DNA of 64,000 nt from contig NC_135554.1 in assembly GCF_964340395.1 (NCBI RefSeq), positions 18,081,592-18,145,591 on the forward strand. Direction: 5' to 3'. Positions within the stretch are counted from its first letter, which is position 1, and every line of letters begins with the position of its first letter. The notes under the pieces were generated by a model that was not told the DNA's origin, did no database searches, and saw only the letters and a list, made by a program, of their open reading frames with translations. Source of the stretch: Glandiceps talaboti. Lineage: Eukaryota > Hemichordata > Enteropneusta > Spengelidae. The position numbers and the translations under genes were made by a program. This document shows, in pieces, positions 1 through 32,014 of the stretch.

Positions 1-1647
1 AATCTGGCTTCTACATCTCTCTATTACATCAACAATTATACTTGATCTGGGGGCCCCCAAATTTTGTTTAATTTGCGGGAAAAAAATGGAATGGTAGAAT
101 GATTAGAATGGATGATACTTGGGAATGTGATATTCCGATATTCCTTGTCATGTGTATTCCTTGGAATGGTGTCAGTTTCTCAGTGGTTCAAGCTGGAATT
201 TGATGTCAGAGCAGAATTCCATTGATCATAAGTACATGGCGTTATGGTGTAGCATCTCTGTAGATATTGAGACATGTCATACATTATAAACACATCACCA
301 GTAACGAGATGAAGATAACATTAAATCAACTTTATTTGCCTAGGTTATGTCGTAGATAGTCACGCAGGAATCTGGAAATAGTTGACCTTGTTCACTGAAA
401 TTGATGAGAAATGTACTTTTCCTTTATTTTCAGGAATTTCGCACACTTGTAGGTTTCACAGTACGTACAGCTGTCCGTTGAAAGCACTAACTAGAGTTTT
501 TTTTCAATTTGATGACTCATTTGGCAAATGTGAAAATTTGATTTGAAATGTTTTAATGAACTCAGAAATGTAAGTGAGTGGGGAAAAGTAACTTCAAAGG
601 TTGATGTGAAATTTATCTCATGTAATTAAAAAAATACGCCTAACGATGCCAATTATGAAGAAAAACATCGCATTCATTGATCCTATTAGTTTCAACATGA
701 ATCTGTGTAAATTGATATATGTCTGTATTTCCTTAAGGAGGCTTTTGGACAGCATTGTTCCTTCAAGCAAAAATAATAGTACATCTCACAGAGACTAGGC
801 AGTAAAATCTATCCCCTATCGTGTATATTTTGCTTGTTATGTTTCCAAATACAGAACGATAAAAGACCAAAGCAAATCGGTTTTGTCATAAGGGCATTGC
901 TACTTCATTAAATTTTCATTTTAATTGACGCTGCTCAATGACGAGGATGGTGTATGGGATAATTGATACTTCAGTATAGGCATACCGACTGCTCAAGTCA
1001 GTTTGTTACTTTGTTACTCTGTGTCGTTCTTAAAATGGAACAAATTCCTTTAGCAGTGGTGGCTCTCTCAGTGCACTTGCGGAATCCTTGAAGTCAAGTC
1101 CCGGCAACTGAGTGGGAAGTGAGAAGTCAGGTTGCCGTCGTACAGCGATTGAGAATTCCTTAGCTGCCGGAGAACTCTTCTCAAGTATATCAGAATCACG
1201 CAAAGAGTGCTACATATATATATTTCTAAGCTTGTGAACCATAATGACTCGTGCATCATTATGGAACAAATTTGTGCACTGTTGTTTAAGACTGTAATTG
1301 TTATCTACTAAAATCAGTGGGTATCTCATTGCTTATAGTGATGCAGACAACCATTTCCACAGCTTTCACTTTGTTTATCTTTAAATGCTCAATTGCATTT
1401 TATAATGTCCTTGAGACTATGTGTCAAATAAATCAGAAAACTAGAACATTGCATGTTGAAGTGGTTGCAAGGGATTTAGATGTGCAGCCTTGGTTTCTAT
1501 TAATAGAGAGGGAGCCAACGAACGATAAATCATGTGTACTCTGTATTAATTGTTTATATTCTGAATAGGGGTGACTAAGCACACAACTAGTAGAGAGCAG
1601 AATTAAGTCTTGGTGTTTAGAGTAGTTGAGAATGTATTTTATTTCAG

Positions 1648-1963
1648 TGTTGAGAATCATAGAGAATGCATGCTAATGTGGAGGGGAATGGTTGAGAATC
1701 ATAGAGAATGCATGCTAGTGTGGAGGGGAATGGTTGGGAATCATAGAGAATGCATGCTAATGTGGAGGGGAATGGTTGAGAATCATAGAGAATGCATGCT
1801 AGTGTGGAGGGGAATGGTTGAGAATCATAGAGAATGCATGCTAATGTGGAGGGGAATGGTTGAGAATCATAGAGAATGCATGCTAGTGTGGAGGGGAATG
1901 GTTGAGAATCATAGAGAATGCATGCTAATGTGGAGGGGAATGGTTGAGAATCATAGAGAATGG
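1648..1963. repeat. 42-bp minisatellite with alternating variants (84-bp higher-order unit)
   Basis: Seven complete units start at 1648, 1690, 1732, 1774, 1816, 1858 and 1900, with a partial eighth at 1942. Units alternate strictly between GCTAATG and GCTAGTG. Degenerate related copies (AGAGAACAGTTGAGAAT) run on to about 2140. As 42 is a multiple of three, the array reads as an open frame on the plus strand, but nothing suggests a gene. Confidence 0.95.
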
Positions 1964-4582
1964 GTAGAGAACAGTTGATAATTGTTTAGAAAGCCTTCTA
2001 CATATAGAGAATGGCTGAGAACAGTAGAGAATACATAAAAAGCATTGAGATCAGTTGAGAATGATAGAGAAATCGAATTAAGGGTATAGAACAGTTGAGA
2101 ATAGTAGAGAAAGCATTCTAAGTGTAGAGATCAGTTGGGAAAATAAAACCCCATTCGAATGGATTTTAGGCAAACACAGTTACACCTACATGTTGTTAGG
2201 TTTTAGCTGCTTTATACTTCTCAACAAAAACACTTGCAAGTACATCTTCGGTGAAAATTCTTACTTGAAAAGAGAGTGTGGAATCTGACAAAAAAAGGGG
2301 GGTTATATTGAAACCTTTTGACTTTATTTTCCCAAAAAAAATATAGAAAATATTGCAGGTAGAAATATCCAGCAACATATGGAACACCATTTACTGTATG
2401 CTGACACAAAATTCCATTGTTTCAAGGTCATTGTTTCCAGAAAATAAATCATGACATATTGAAGGAGAGAGTTTATGGATTAAGGAAAAGTTTTTAGAGG
2501 AGTAAAGTAGAATTAATCCATCAAAATTGAAAGATTTATTTTTATAAATTACTACTGTAGTATTTGAAGAATTCTGATTTGCAGTGTAACAAGGGGTAAG
2601 GTTGTACAGTGGTAAGATTAATGTGTGTACTTAGAAGTCCTTGAAAATAAGTGGTAGGTAATTTAGCTGGGTAAAATTAATGAGAGGTCTTAGAGCAAGT
2701 GACTTTTTTGGATGCTCGGGGGGGGGGGGGGGAGTCTTAGGAATGGGAGGAGGGGTTGAGAGGGGAGGGAGTTCTGTTAAATTATGCACAGATGTTACAT
2801 ACCTAATACCATCATTTAGTAGTTCCTTTGCCCTGGCTGATTTTGGCTATACACATATATTTGTGGAGAGTGGGGGAGAGAGCGAGAGTAGCTGAAATCT
2901 ATCAGTGCATTAAGGACCTACCCTGTAGGCTGCAATTTTGGTGGAGAACCTTTATGAAATACAGAAAACCTCAGTTTTCATTTATTTACCATTCTTAGAA
3001 ACATTGCATTTGCAATACAGATTGTTGTCTTAAAACATTTAAGAAAAAAAGTGTTCCTTTTAGTAAGTATTTACTGCAGAAAGTGAACACAAGTTTGTAC
3101 AAATCATTTTCTCTTGTAAGGTGTTTGGTATTTGTACTCTTATCAAAAAGATGAAAATTCTGCTATATTTGGACAATTAAAGGTGATGTTTGTGTTGGAA
3201 GGTTTGATCAGAGAGGGTGGAAAGTGTGGAAGGTGATCACATGCTTCATCAAACAGTTATGGCAATTTTGATTGGCTGATGGCGATTCTGTGGTTTTGCA
3301 AGTCAACCTGGACATACATGTTTTTGTACCCTCCAGCCGAAACATTTACTGCATGCCAAGTTATCCTGTATTAATGCTAACAAACGCAGGAGGAAGTGAA
3401 ATGATAGCACTTATGGGAATGAATGTTGAAAATATACAGTGTACCCGTGCCTATAGGTTATTTGCATTTTTGTTCTCCCTTCTTGCCTCGGTGAGTCAAA
3501 TGCTTAATTCTATCACACATGTCCATAAAATTGTACCATAAACCATGTCATATTCTACATGTAGCTTTCTCACAAGACAATTAAAAAAAACTTCCAAATT
3601 CCAAAATTAATGGCACTTTAAAACTCTTAACAGTAAAATGTACAAGTGATTTAAACACTATGGTAACTGGTAAGTGAATATTGATGTTATTAAGGGAGAA
3701 TCATCTTTAGAAGTAAAATTTTGCCAGAAAAGAAAGTGTACCGTTAAGTTTTAAGTGTTCTGTGTAGCTTTAGAAAACTTGTGAGAATGAAGTACATAAA
3801 TTACTGAGGGAACTGTGGGTGAAATCAAATGTCATTTTGGGGTTTGACTCGCTCAATTTGAGGTGAACCACTGGAGGGGTGGGGGAGACTAATGCATAGA
3901 TTTCTATGTACCCATATTTTGGTGGGGAACTTTGGTAAAACACCTGCAGAACCTGGATAGATTTTACCCACTTTACCATTCTTAAACCACAATAAATAAA
4001 CGCATGGTAAAATCTTGTATATAAGTGAGAGAGATCTCAGGGCACATATTTGTGTTGAAATCACCTTCTATTTATATACACAATATTTGATGTTAAGTTT
4101 TAACTTCTAAAAATACCACCATGAATGACCCCCCTCCCCTCCCCCTTGAAGATATCCCATACCAGAGAAAGAGGGACATGCATGGATTCAAGTCACCTTC
4201 ACCCTAACACAATAAGTGGTGCCACTGGTAGTTAAAAGTTTCAATGATGTGTTGTGATTTAAGACATAGGGGCACATGCCTCAGTTAAAGTGCTACCCTC
4301 AAAACTAGATATAATGTAGATAAATCACACACAGGACCTAAAAATAGCCTGGAAGTGTTGAAGTACACTTGCATTTTATGGTTGCCTGGTCTGGTCTGTG
4401 TCTCAGGCAGCTCAATTGGCTCAGTTGGGATACAACAAACCCCTGTAGCTATAAATAGTTGCATCTTCTGGGGGTTTCAGTGGTGTGAGCTGTTTCCTGT
4501 GTACCACAGATTGTATGTGAAGCAGCTGTATGTAACTGGTATTAATCCTGACTGCCTTCAGTATATTGCATTGAGTATGCAA

Positions 4583-4936
4583 TAGGGCCTAAGAAAAATA
4601 ATTGTTTGGTTACCCGACCCCATCTAGCTTTTCACCGCCGACCCTAAACTTTTTGTACGTATCAATAATAAAATCACAAAAATTGTGAAGTCTCATGAGA
4701 AATAGTGGGTGCGGAAACTGCCATCAACTTAAAAAAAATGTTCTTCCAATCTGTAATGGCTGTACATCTGATAGGATGAAGTAAACAACACAGAGACCAG
4801 TTGGAAACAATGGAAAACCTGAACTAGACACTCACACAGAAAAAAATAAATAAAACAATTAAACAAAAAAATCTACCTACCCTACCTATTTTAAAATTGA
4901 GCATAACTGGAACCACACAATTTGTTTAATAGGCCT
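4583..4936. mobile_element. Family A TIR element (MITE-like), copy 1
   Basis: About 350 bp, bounded by AGGCCTAAAAATAATT-type inverted ends (left gggcctaagaaaaataatt, right ggaaccacacaatttg then aataggccta). The interior shares blocks with three other copies: ACCCGACCCC, AATTGTGAAGTCT, TTCCAATCTGTAATGGCTG and AAAATTGAGCATA. It has no coding capacity. Confidence 0.8.
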
Positions 4937-5106
4937 ATAATACAATTACAAGAGAAGTTTAATACATGTATGTGCATTTCCTCAGTATATCCAAATTGTT
5001 CTTGATAATATTTTTTTGTAAAAAAAATGTTGTCATATACATAACTTCTACCATTTTGATGACGAATACCACCAATTTTTAAAAAGATTTAAAATATTAA
5101 TATAAC

Positions 5107-5330
5107 TTTTTGAAAATATTTTTTAACGAATTTTGAAATTTGTTAATTGAAGTTTTGGTGAGAAATTGGTACACCTACAGAAATGTTATGGTGAATTGTT
5201 AGTGAAGTATTCTGAACAACTATTTTGAAAATATTTTCTATATTTAAAAAAAATGTCTAACAATATGTGAATTGAAGTTTTGGCGGGAAAGTGGTACACC
5301 TACCGAAACATTGTGGTGTATGACATGTTG
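5107..5330. repeat. Diverged tandem duplication, about 116 bp
   Basis: TTTTGAAAATATTTT, then AATTGAAGTTTTGG and GGTACACCTAC recur with a 116-bp offset (from 5107 and 5223). Confidence 0.75.
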
Positions 5331-7232
5331 TATTAAGCTGGGTTGTTAGCAAAGTTGACATGGCATGAAGTAACCTTGAGGCCTAATACAGCCCATATAA
5401 ACAGTTGATGTAGACACTATGATACAAACACAGGATATGTATACTGAACTACTGCTTAATATTTAACAAATATTTATTTTACACTTGACCATCTTATTGT
5501 GGGCTAAGTCAAAACCATACAATGCTCTTTTATGTTCTTGTTGAACTGCCATCTAAGTTAGTCAATGGAACCAACACTATGTACATGCAGTCTGGCTTCC
5601 TGAAGTGAAATAGGTTGGGCTGGTCTCTCTCAATTTTTGACAGCATGCATTTTTTGTCTATTGGGTAATACAATGAAATTATCATAGCTATGTTGACAAT
5701 GTTCACATTGACAATTTTACATATTTGTCCTAATAATCTGACTTTCTTTATCAAACTGAGATCCCAGCATTTGTCACGACTTGGATAGCGCAAACTGTTA
5801 AATCTCGTTGACACAAATGACTTTGCGATTTTACATATGTACAGTGGTCCCTTCTATTAACAGCATTTCTTATCCACTTCTGGTATTAAATGTTAATATT
5901 ACTAATAGCAATGTTCAAGTTTTGCAGTAGTTCTTGATTTGGTAGCATAATTGCTACCAAAGGATGGGATATAATAGACTCACATTATCATGTGTAAAAA
6001 GTTGTAGTTGGAGTTAACTTGATGTTTACTTTGGGTTAGTTTGTTTACAAAAACTCTGCAGCGTTGAAGGATGAGAACAGCACTCAGTGTATTATTATAT
6101 CACAAAAAGTCAGGTTGTAAATGTATGCATTTGTTTAAGCAGATAATATAAGATGGTGTTAACTTTTCTGGTTGATTATGTGACATTGCACGTCTATGCC
6201 ATCAGTTTGGCAATTCTGAACCAAAACAGTCTAAATTACCATTATTTCCCATTTTTCATAAGTAACGCTTGCACAGGTATTGTTATATATAATAATATTT
6301 ATTCTCTAATATTTTCCTTCATCTCGCCAGAAATTACTCTTGACAATATTTCATGTCGTTCATGTTAAGGTGATGCCTGCCACTTTTGCAAGCATATTTA
6401 GCATGTATCAGGCACAGGTTTCTAGAGTGTAGGGGGAATACCTAGTTAGTATTCTCATAGACAAGATTTCAAACAAGATGTTAAGCTTGCACTCATAGTG
6501 TTAACTTAGGAAGAACCAGTCAATAAAGTCCAGACATATATTTCTATGTACATCTAGTTTCAAATAACAACTTAATTGTTGATGAAATTTCAATATGCGA
6601 AACACAAGAAGCTGAACGATACAGCAGACATCTCCATATTACTGAAATAGCGCACCAACTGAGAAAGTACTACGTGCATGTACACATGCTGTATGCATGG
6701 ATGTTAGTGACATAAAAGACTTTGGCCTGATCCTGAATTGTAGGGGTATGTCTGACATATCACGGCTCAGAAACATGTGACCCAGGATAGGATCATGGAA
6801 AAAAATTATCGATACTTTGTTTTTGTAGAGGTTGATAGCTTTAAAATAGGTATATGTATAAAGTGGCCTTCAAAGTTGATAATTTTTAAGAGACAGATAA
6901 GAGACTGGTATATTAATAATAAAGATAACAATAATAATGTTTTATTGCCTCTTTCAAAAGATTATTTTTAGTGATGTACAACAATAAAGATTATGGAAGT
7001 ACTTGTAAAGGTGCAAACTTGACAAGTGTTTAAAAAAAAATAGATTTACTTCCGAGACTCTTCTTTAGGCAAGTTGTATTCTTTTTGGTATAGGTATATG
7101 TGGAATCTTGAGAAACAACAGTTGGACGCTTTCAGAATCCATTCAAGAACCTCAACATATTTACAAAACATGTATGGCCAATGTCAGCACAACTTGCCAT
7201 TACGAATACATTTATCGCATCCCCACCAATAG

Positions 7233-7390
7233 GGAAATAGCAAACCAGCCATCTTGAATGGTGCATTATGGGAATATGCACACCGGCCATCTTGAATGGT
7301 GCATTATGAGAATGGTCAAAACAGCTACTTTGAATAGTGCATTGAGGGAATGTTCAAACCAGCCATCTTGAATGGTGCATTGTGGGAGTA
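7233..7390. repeat. Minisatellite of about 40 bp, four units
   Basis: CCAGCCATCTTGAATGGTGC and near variants recur four times just before the first TIKI exon. A related sequence (CCGCCATGTTGAATG) lies inside the TIR element at 41,253. Confidence 0.8.
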
Positions 7391-7459
7391 TGGTATCATT
7401 CCATTTCTATAGATTAATCAAGCATTTCTAATAACTCTATCTTCTGTCTTTTTAAACAG

Positions 7460-26902
<19,443 letters not shown>

Positions 26903-27346
26903 TCTTTTAAGCTTTGTACATTTCAAATTGCATTTTCAAAAAATTTTTTCAGTTCTCTGCTTTGCCTTTTTTTGTGTGTGTGCCAATGATGGACCGAATT
27001 GCTATGTTGTATAGTCCGTTCTTTTATTTTGGAGTCAAATATATTTTGATGAGAACAGCGTGAAGTTTTATAAATTCTCAGTCTTTTTTTTTTTAATCCT
27101 GTATAGAGAATGTATTTGTTTATATGCTGCAATTAGTAGTTTTGTATAGTGTATTTAACGTTGTACAATGCAGATAAAGCTTGCTTGATAGAAGTGCACC
27201 AAATGTTATTATGTTACCAAACTTTCATTTTGCAACTCCATATAAGGATAAAATGGGGTCAAAATTCAAATGAGGTAACTGACCCTAGACAAAGGTCAAT
27301 CTCTGACATCTCTATCCCTGGTGAGCAAGCAAGCATGCATGGCTTC

Positions 27347-27352
27347 AATAAA
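27347..27352 (+). terminator. Candidate TIKI poly(A) signal AATAAA
   Basis: This is the first AATAAA after the TIKI stop that I find, 445 nt downstream of it. Others occur further on (about 27869 and 28476), so the true cleavage site cannot be chosen without transcript data. Confidence 0.35.
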
Positions 27353-27555
27353 TTTAGTGAACAAATCTACTCTGAGAGTTAACATGTCTGCAATCGCTGA
27401 TTGGTTGAAAATATTTTACTCCATCTGTCTCGATATCTGGAATTGAATTTGTACTTACAATTTCAAGTTGGCAATTAAATGTTACTCAAATTCATAATTC
27501 ACATTTTATAAATGTAATGTGTAAAAAAAAAATATGGAGTACATCCCATTGACAG

Positions 27556-27700
27556 TCACATGACTTCATGTTTGCTGTCTGATTGGCTGACACAATCACA
27601 TGATCTGATCTCAACACTGATTGGCTGATGCTCATACTTGATTCAGTGCTGTTGTCACATGATTGCATTTTTGCAGTCAGATTGGTCAACAATTACATGA
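27556..27700. promoter_or_regulatory. Spaced array of TCACATGA and GATTGG motifs
   Basis: TCACATGA (E-box-like) occurs at 27556, 27596 and 27655, with TTACATGA at 27693. GATTGG (inverted CCAAT) occurs at 27581, 27619 and 27680. Each GATTGG follows a TCACATGA by 25, 23 and 25 bp. It is either a composite regulatory module or a degenerate tandem repeat in the TIKI 3' flank. Confidence 0.45.
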
Positions 27701-28811
27701 TGTCACCATTTTAGTCTGTGTGACAGACAAAATAGTCGCAGAGTTGCAAAAAGTTGTTGAAAGCAAGGTTGAAACATTGGTATGTTGTTATACCATCATA
27801 AACTGTTGTAGGGCTAGATAACAACAGATTTTTTTTTTGAAAACTTGCATTGAAAGTTTTCTTCTGAAATAAAATACATTATTTTGGACTCCTCATATTC
27901 CTCAAGTTCAAGAGTTGTTTGTCTGCAAGAAAGAAAGTTTTGAATTCTTCTTGATTTCTGAAATGCTTAATATGTAAATTGCCTCATAGCACAAGTCAGT
28001 CTTATGTCAAAGGTCAGAGGTGAAATTCTCATGATTTTTGGGGTTTAAAAACTGACAAAAACAGATATGTGTAATTATTTATTTAAGAAATAAAAACAGT
28101 TTATATTATGACCGCATAACTTATGAATAATTTACAAGACAATTCGTATGGAATATATATACATGTACATATTTTTGAAAAAAAAGGCGTAAAGTTTTTT
28201 GTCCTTAATAATGGATTTCAGGGTGGTGTGAACATTTCTTAAAATTTTACAATTCACGAGTTGTGAATGGTTTGCATGTGAAATGGACATATTGTACAAT
28301 AATTGTCATAAAAGATTTTTAAAAAGAAATAAGTTCTTGCAAAATATCTGTACCATTTGTGATAGATACAAAATGCTCGTACGTGTATTTACTAGCTTGT
28401 TGTACTGACTGTGAACAGACAATCATCACTGACAACTTTGTGAATGGAAGTCGGTAACCATGTCAACATGTTATCATTGGAAATAAACCCACTGAATTTA
28501 AATGTACTGCTGTTTCTTGTCTTTGACCTTTAACCTTTCACGAACTCTGAACCCCTTGCCGATAATAGCCAAGAAGTAGAAATCCAACCAACCATCAAAG
28601 AATATGTTGGAGGGGGTTTCAATGGACGTATTTTTGGTTTGTTTTATTTTGAATGGTTAGAGTCATGGATCACTTGCAGACTGCACGTTGCTGGTTTCAT
28701 CCTTGAAATTGTTCCTAATTTTATAAAGTCTTTGGGCAAGATTTGAATCACTGTTGTGTCACAGCCAGCCCGACAATATCTAAGGTTTTAGTGAAACCCA
28801 TTTCAAACTCA

Positions 28812-28826
28812 ACACTAGAGGGCGCA
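28812..28826 (+). promoter_or_regulatory. CTCF-like motif (ACACTAGAGGGCGCA)
   Basis: It closely matches the core of the vertebrate CTCF consensus (CCASYAGRKGGCRS). It lies in the intergenic gap between the convergent TIKI and P4HTM copy 1 genes. Binding is not shown. Confidence 0.45.
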
Positions 28827-29207
28827 CTTGTCAAAAATGGTTTCCCATGTTTACTAAACTCATGTATTATCTATATTGACAAGCACTTGCAGTATCACAA
28901 AGGTAATGTTCCCATGTTTATATTGACAACACATGTAATATCACTAAATCAATTTATATTTTCACATTGTTATAACTCTATAACATAGGCAAGTGTGAAT
29001 ACTATACTATACTTGCCAAAATTGGTTTCTAAATTCTATTGGTGCTGATTAACAAATAGTACCAGAGTGTCAAAGAGTACTGAAGGGGGGGGGGGGGCAA
29101 TGCAAAAAATGTGTTCACAGTATTTCTGTTATTTTCATTTTCAAGCAAATTCCCACCAACCTATCCTCCGAATTAGCAAATTACAACAGCAAAATTGTGT
29201 CATGCAT

Positions 29208-29208
<1 letters not shown>

Positions 29209-29251
<43 letters not shown>

Positions 29252-29387
29252 TGTGTGTGTGTGTGTGTGTCTGTGTCTGTCTGTGTGTGTCTGTGTCTGT
29301 CTGTGTGTCTGTGTCTGTGTGTGTGTGTGTCTGTCTGTCTGTGTGTGTGTCTGTGTCTGTGTCTGTCTGTGTGTGTGTCTGTGTCTG

Positions 29388-29418
<31 letters not shown>

Positions 29419-29461
29419 GTGTGTGTGTGTCTGTGTGTGTGTGTGTCTGTGTCTGTCTGTG

Positions 29462-29505
<44 letters not shown>

Positions 29506-29512
29506 TGTGTGT
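29209..29512. repeat. (TG)n/(TCTG)n compound microsatellite
   Basis: About 300 bp of TG interrupted by TCTG units. Open frames across it on both strands are repeat translations. Confidence 0.95.
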
Positions 29513-29898
29513 TGGGGAAATACAAGATCAAAGAAACCATACAACATAATAGTTACAGATACAGGTGTTACTTTATTCATCATCCGAGGATTGTACACAA
29601 TCAGACAAGTTCTTAACGAAATGAAAATTGTTGAATATTTGAGTAGTAAAAACATTGGTTTGGAAATCGAAATGTTAAAGGAACATAGTTCACGCAGCTT
29701 CACCATTCTCTCAGGGTTTTTTTTTGTCTTTTAAAAAAAATGGTTTAATTTTTTGTTAGCTTCATATGAAAAGATAAATATACGTAAAAAGGAAACCATC
29801 TTGAACAGAAAAGGAAAACGACACCAACCACCTGATCTATGATTATCTGTTGCGGCCTATAACCACAGACGTCACTTTCAGTCCCAATCTACTACTAC

Positions 29899-29913
29899 GC
29901 CATCTAGTGGCAG
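29899..29913 (+). promoter_or_regulatory. CTCF-like motif (GCCATCTAGTGGCAG)
   Basis: This is a common form of CTCF site in vertebrates (CCATCTAGTGGC). It lies about 1.1 kb right of the previous one, in the same intergenic gap. Weaker AGGGCGC-containing matches are at 24071-24085 (+) and 25699-25711 (-) inside TIKI. Confidence 0.45.
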
Positions 29914-31247
29914 CTATTGGGCAAGGCTGTAAGAGGTGCTAGTCGAAAGCTGTCTTAATACTAAACTTTTAAATACGCAGTATAAATCTCTCCCAAAAAC
30001 GTATACTCGGCTAGTTTTTTTTTATCGGTGCGCGCGAGTAGATAAAATGGAGCCAAGTATAAACTTCTATTCAACTATAATCGTCATGATATGTAGATTG
30101 AACTATTTCACACAAAATTCTACTAAACCAGAAAACTTTATACAGGGTCGGGACTAAAGACAATGCAAAGTAGAATGATCATTCATGGTCTGGAAATTTT
30201 TGTTGATAAACTGGGCCAGCGTTTCAGAACAACCATCATTCGAAGTTCTTTCTGAGCTACAAGGAGTTCTATGTATTCCAATTCAGTCCAGTAAATCAAT
30301 GGAGAAATTTAGTACTTCAACTCACCACTAACTGCAAAATAAGATCTAACAATCGTTTTGCATTCCTAAGATACCCCTAAATAACGGGCTAAAAGTGGAC
30401 GAAAATCGAAAGACATGTATTTTTCAAGATGCGTCCTTTCTTCTGAACAATACGCCCAGTGGCCAAAGTGTAAAATCTTTCGTCTTTTTTTTCATAAATG
30501 GATGTGGCTCAGTACTATGTCCCTTTAATACACCATATAAAAATAACACAATTTTTTTCCAAAGAACAAGCTTAAATTTCCGGAAATAACTGTAATATTT
30601 TGTAGTATTTATTGAAGAAGTAATATTGATACAATTATTAGTATTGCTCTATAAACACCCAAACATATCGAATCACAAAATGTTAGGGTGGGTATATAAA
30701 TGCCACCTAGATTTTACATTTAAAAAAAAAATTCTGATCCTAAAATAGATGGATATTTATTATAGTATAAATAAATTTTTCATTGATACATGTAATTTTC
30801 CTTCATCCCGAAAATTTCATGAAAAGGAGGAAGTTAAGTAAGAGGGGATTGAAAAAGGTAAGATTCTAAATAGTCTGCTTTCAAACAGTTGAAGGATTGG
30901 CCTCTTCGCTTAAAACTGTTTTGAAACATATAAAGTGAATAAATGACTATGAACAAAGGCCAGGAAGGGAAGGGGGGGGGGAGAAAGACAGAGTTAAAAA
31001 GACTGGGAGATAAGAGAGGGATATGACGCGTCGACGGAGAGGGGAAGGGGTGAGAGAAATAAGGGAAATATATATAAAGAGGGAGATGTAAACTAGATAT
31101 GGGAAAACAAAGGCAATGGCAAGAGGAGAGGAGGGGAGGGGGTTAGAAAAGGATTAGGGATAGGCCCTAGGGATGTAGGATTATGGCAAAATAGTTTTAT
31201 GAGAGAGAATACGAAGGGAAATGGTGGATATGTAAGAACAACAATAA

Positions 31248-31253
31248 TTTAAT
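31248..31253 (-). terminator. Poly(A) signal ATTAAA for P4HTM copy 1
   Basis: Read on the minus strand this is ATTAAA, 38 nt past the stop codon, giving a very short 3' UTR. No AATAAA occurs closer than about 540 nt downstream. Confidence 0.45.
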
Positions 31254-31291
31254 TGTCATCTGTATTGCCTCTTCAGGGTCACTCTTTCCAA

Positions 31292-31531
31292 TTACTCCCC
31301 TGCCTTGCTATTATCATCTACGTTGATCTCAAATGTTAGAACCCACTTGGTTCCTGCTATGACTGGACATTCTCCATGCCAAGCATAGACGTCGATTTCA
31401 CCTAACCCGCCAGTCTCACCATCAACGAAATGATTATACCAAACTAATGCCTTTCCTTTCTCGGGTTTGAAATGCAGTTTAGACTTGTGACATTTCGTCG
31501 CCATATTTCGGCATGAGCTTCGAAGAAAGGT
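31292..31531 (-). CDS. P4HTM: P4HTM copy 1 exon 9: distal His and 2-oxoglutarate Lys
   Basis: The acceptor aattctag opens 240 nt including the stop. It encodes [33 protein letters not shown] and GTKWVL. The WHG His and the GTKW Lys are the third iron ligand and the 2-oxoglutarate anchor. Confidence 0.95.
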   Translation of the reverse strand, partial: TFLRSSCRNMATKCHKSKLHFKPEKGKALVWYNHFVDGETGGLGEIDVYAWHGECPVIAGTKWVLTFEINVDDNSKAGE

Positions 31532-31846
31532 CTAGAATTGAACGTAATGAGATAATAAAAAAATATATTAACATTTGTGCATTGGCTTTTTAATATCATG
31601 TACTGAGAGAATAAAATGAAATATGTTTTGGCAAGTTGAGTATCGGTGGTACTTTTGAAATCGTATTTTCCTCAAGGTGGGGGTGGGGGTGGGGTGGGTT
31701 CATGACCCCAGTGTGTGCATGTGTGTTTGCATAACATAGATACATAGATTATTGTTAATAGATAGAGTGTGTGACACACACACACAGACACACACACATA
31801 CACACAGCAGAGAGACAGTCACAGACACAGACACACAGACACAGAC

Positions 31847-31881
<35 letters not shown>

Positions 31882-31956
31882 CGGACACAGACACATACAG
31901 ACAGACAGACACAGACACACAGACGCAGACACAGGCAGACACAGACACACACACAC

Positions 31957-32014
<58 letters not shown>

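Larger units (their letters stand above)
1..7459. other. Left flank: TIKI intron by inference, no exon found
   Basis: No TIKI-like or other protein similarity is visible in six frames. The stretch holds a 42-bp minisatellite (1648-1963), a family A element (4583-4936), a diverged 116-bp duplication (5107-5330) and a minisatellite near 7233-7390, with a poly(G) run near 2709. Because exon 7460 is internal, this is probably intron. Confidence 0.6.
26903..31247. other. Intergenic DNA between convergent TIKI and P4HTM copy 1
   Basis: I find no exon here. It contains the spaced TCACATGA/GATTGG array, two CTCF-like motifs, a poly(G) run near 29086, a 300-bp TG/TCTG microsatellite and a purine-rich stretch at about 30960-31220. 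Confidence 0.6.

Noticed and set aside
1610-1978. 122-codon frame with VENHRECMLM repeats, possible repeat protein
   Set aside because: Produced by the 42-bp minisatellite; no signal peptide, domain or splice context, and the flanks decay into the same DNA repeat.
3272-3541. 89-codon plus-strand frame as a possible upstream TIKI exon
   Set aside because: No TIKI blocks (GTIH, LDLYLA, Cys pattern) and no usable acceptor; treated as chance.
5530-5814. 94-codon minus-strand frame
   Set aside because: No recognisable motif, no splice-site context, composition like the surrounding AT-rich DNA.
29067-29734. Cys/Val-rich frames up to 179 codons and THTQTD frames on the other strand
   Set aside because: Read through the TG/TCTG microsatellite; flanking unique sequence is not protein-like.
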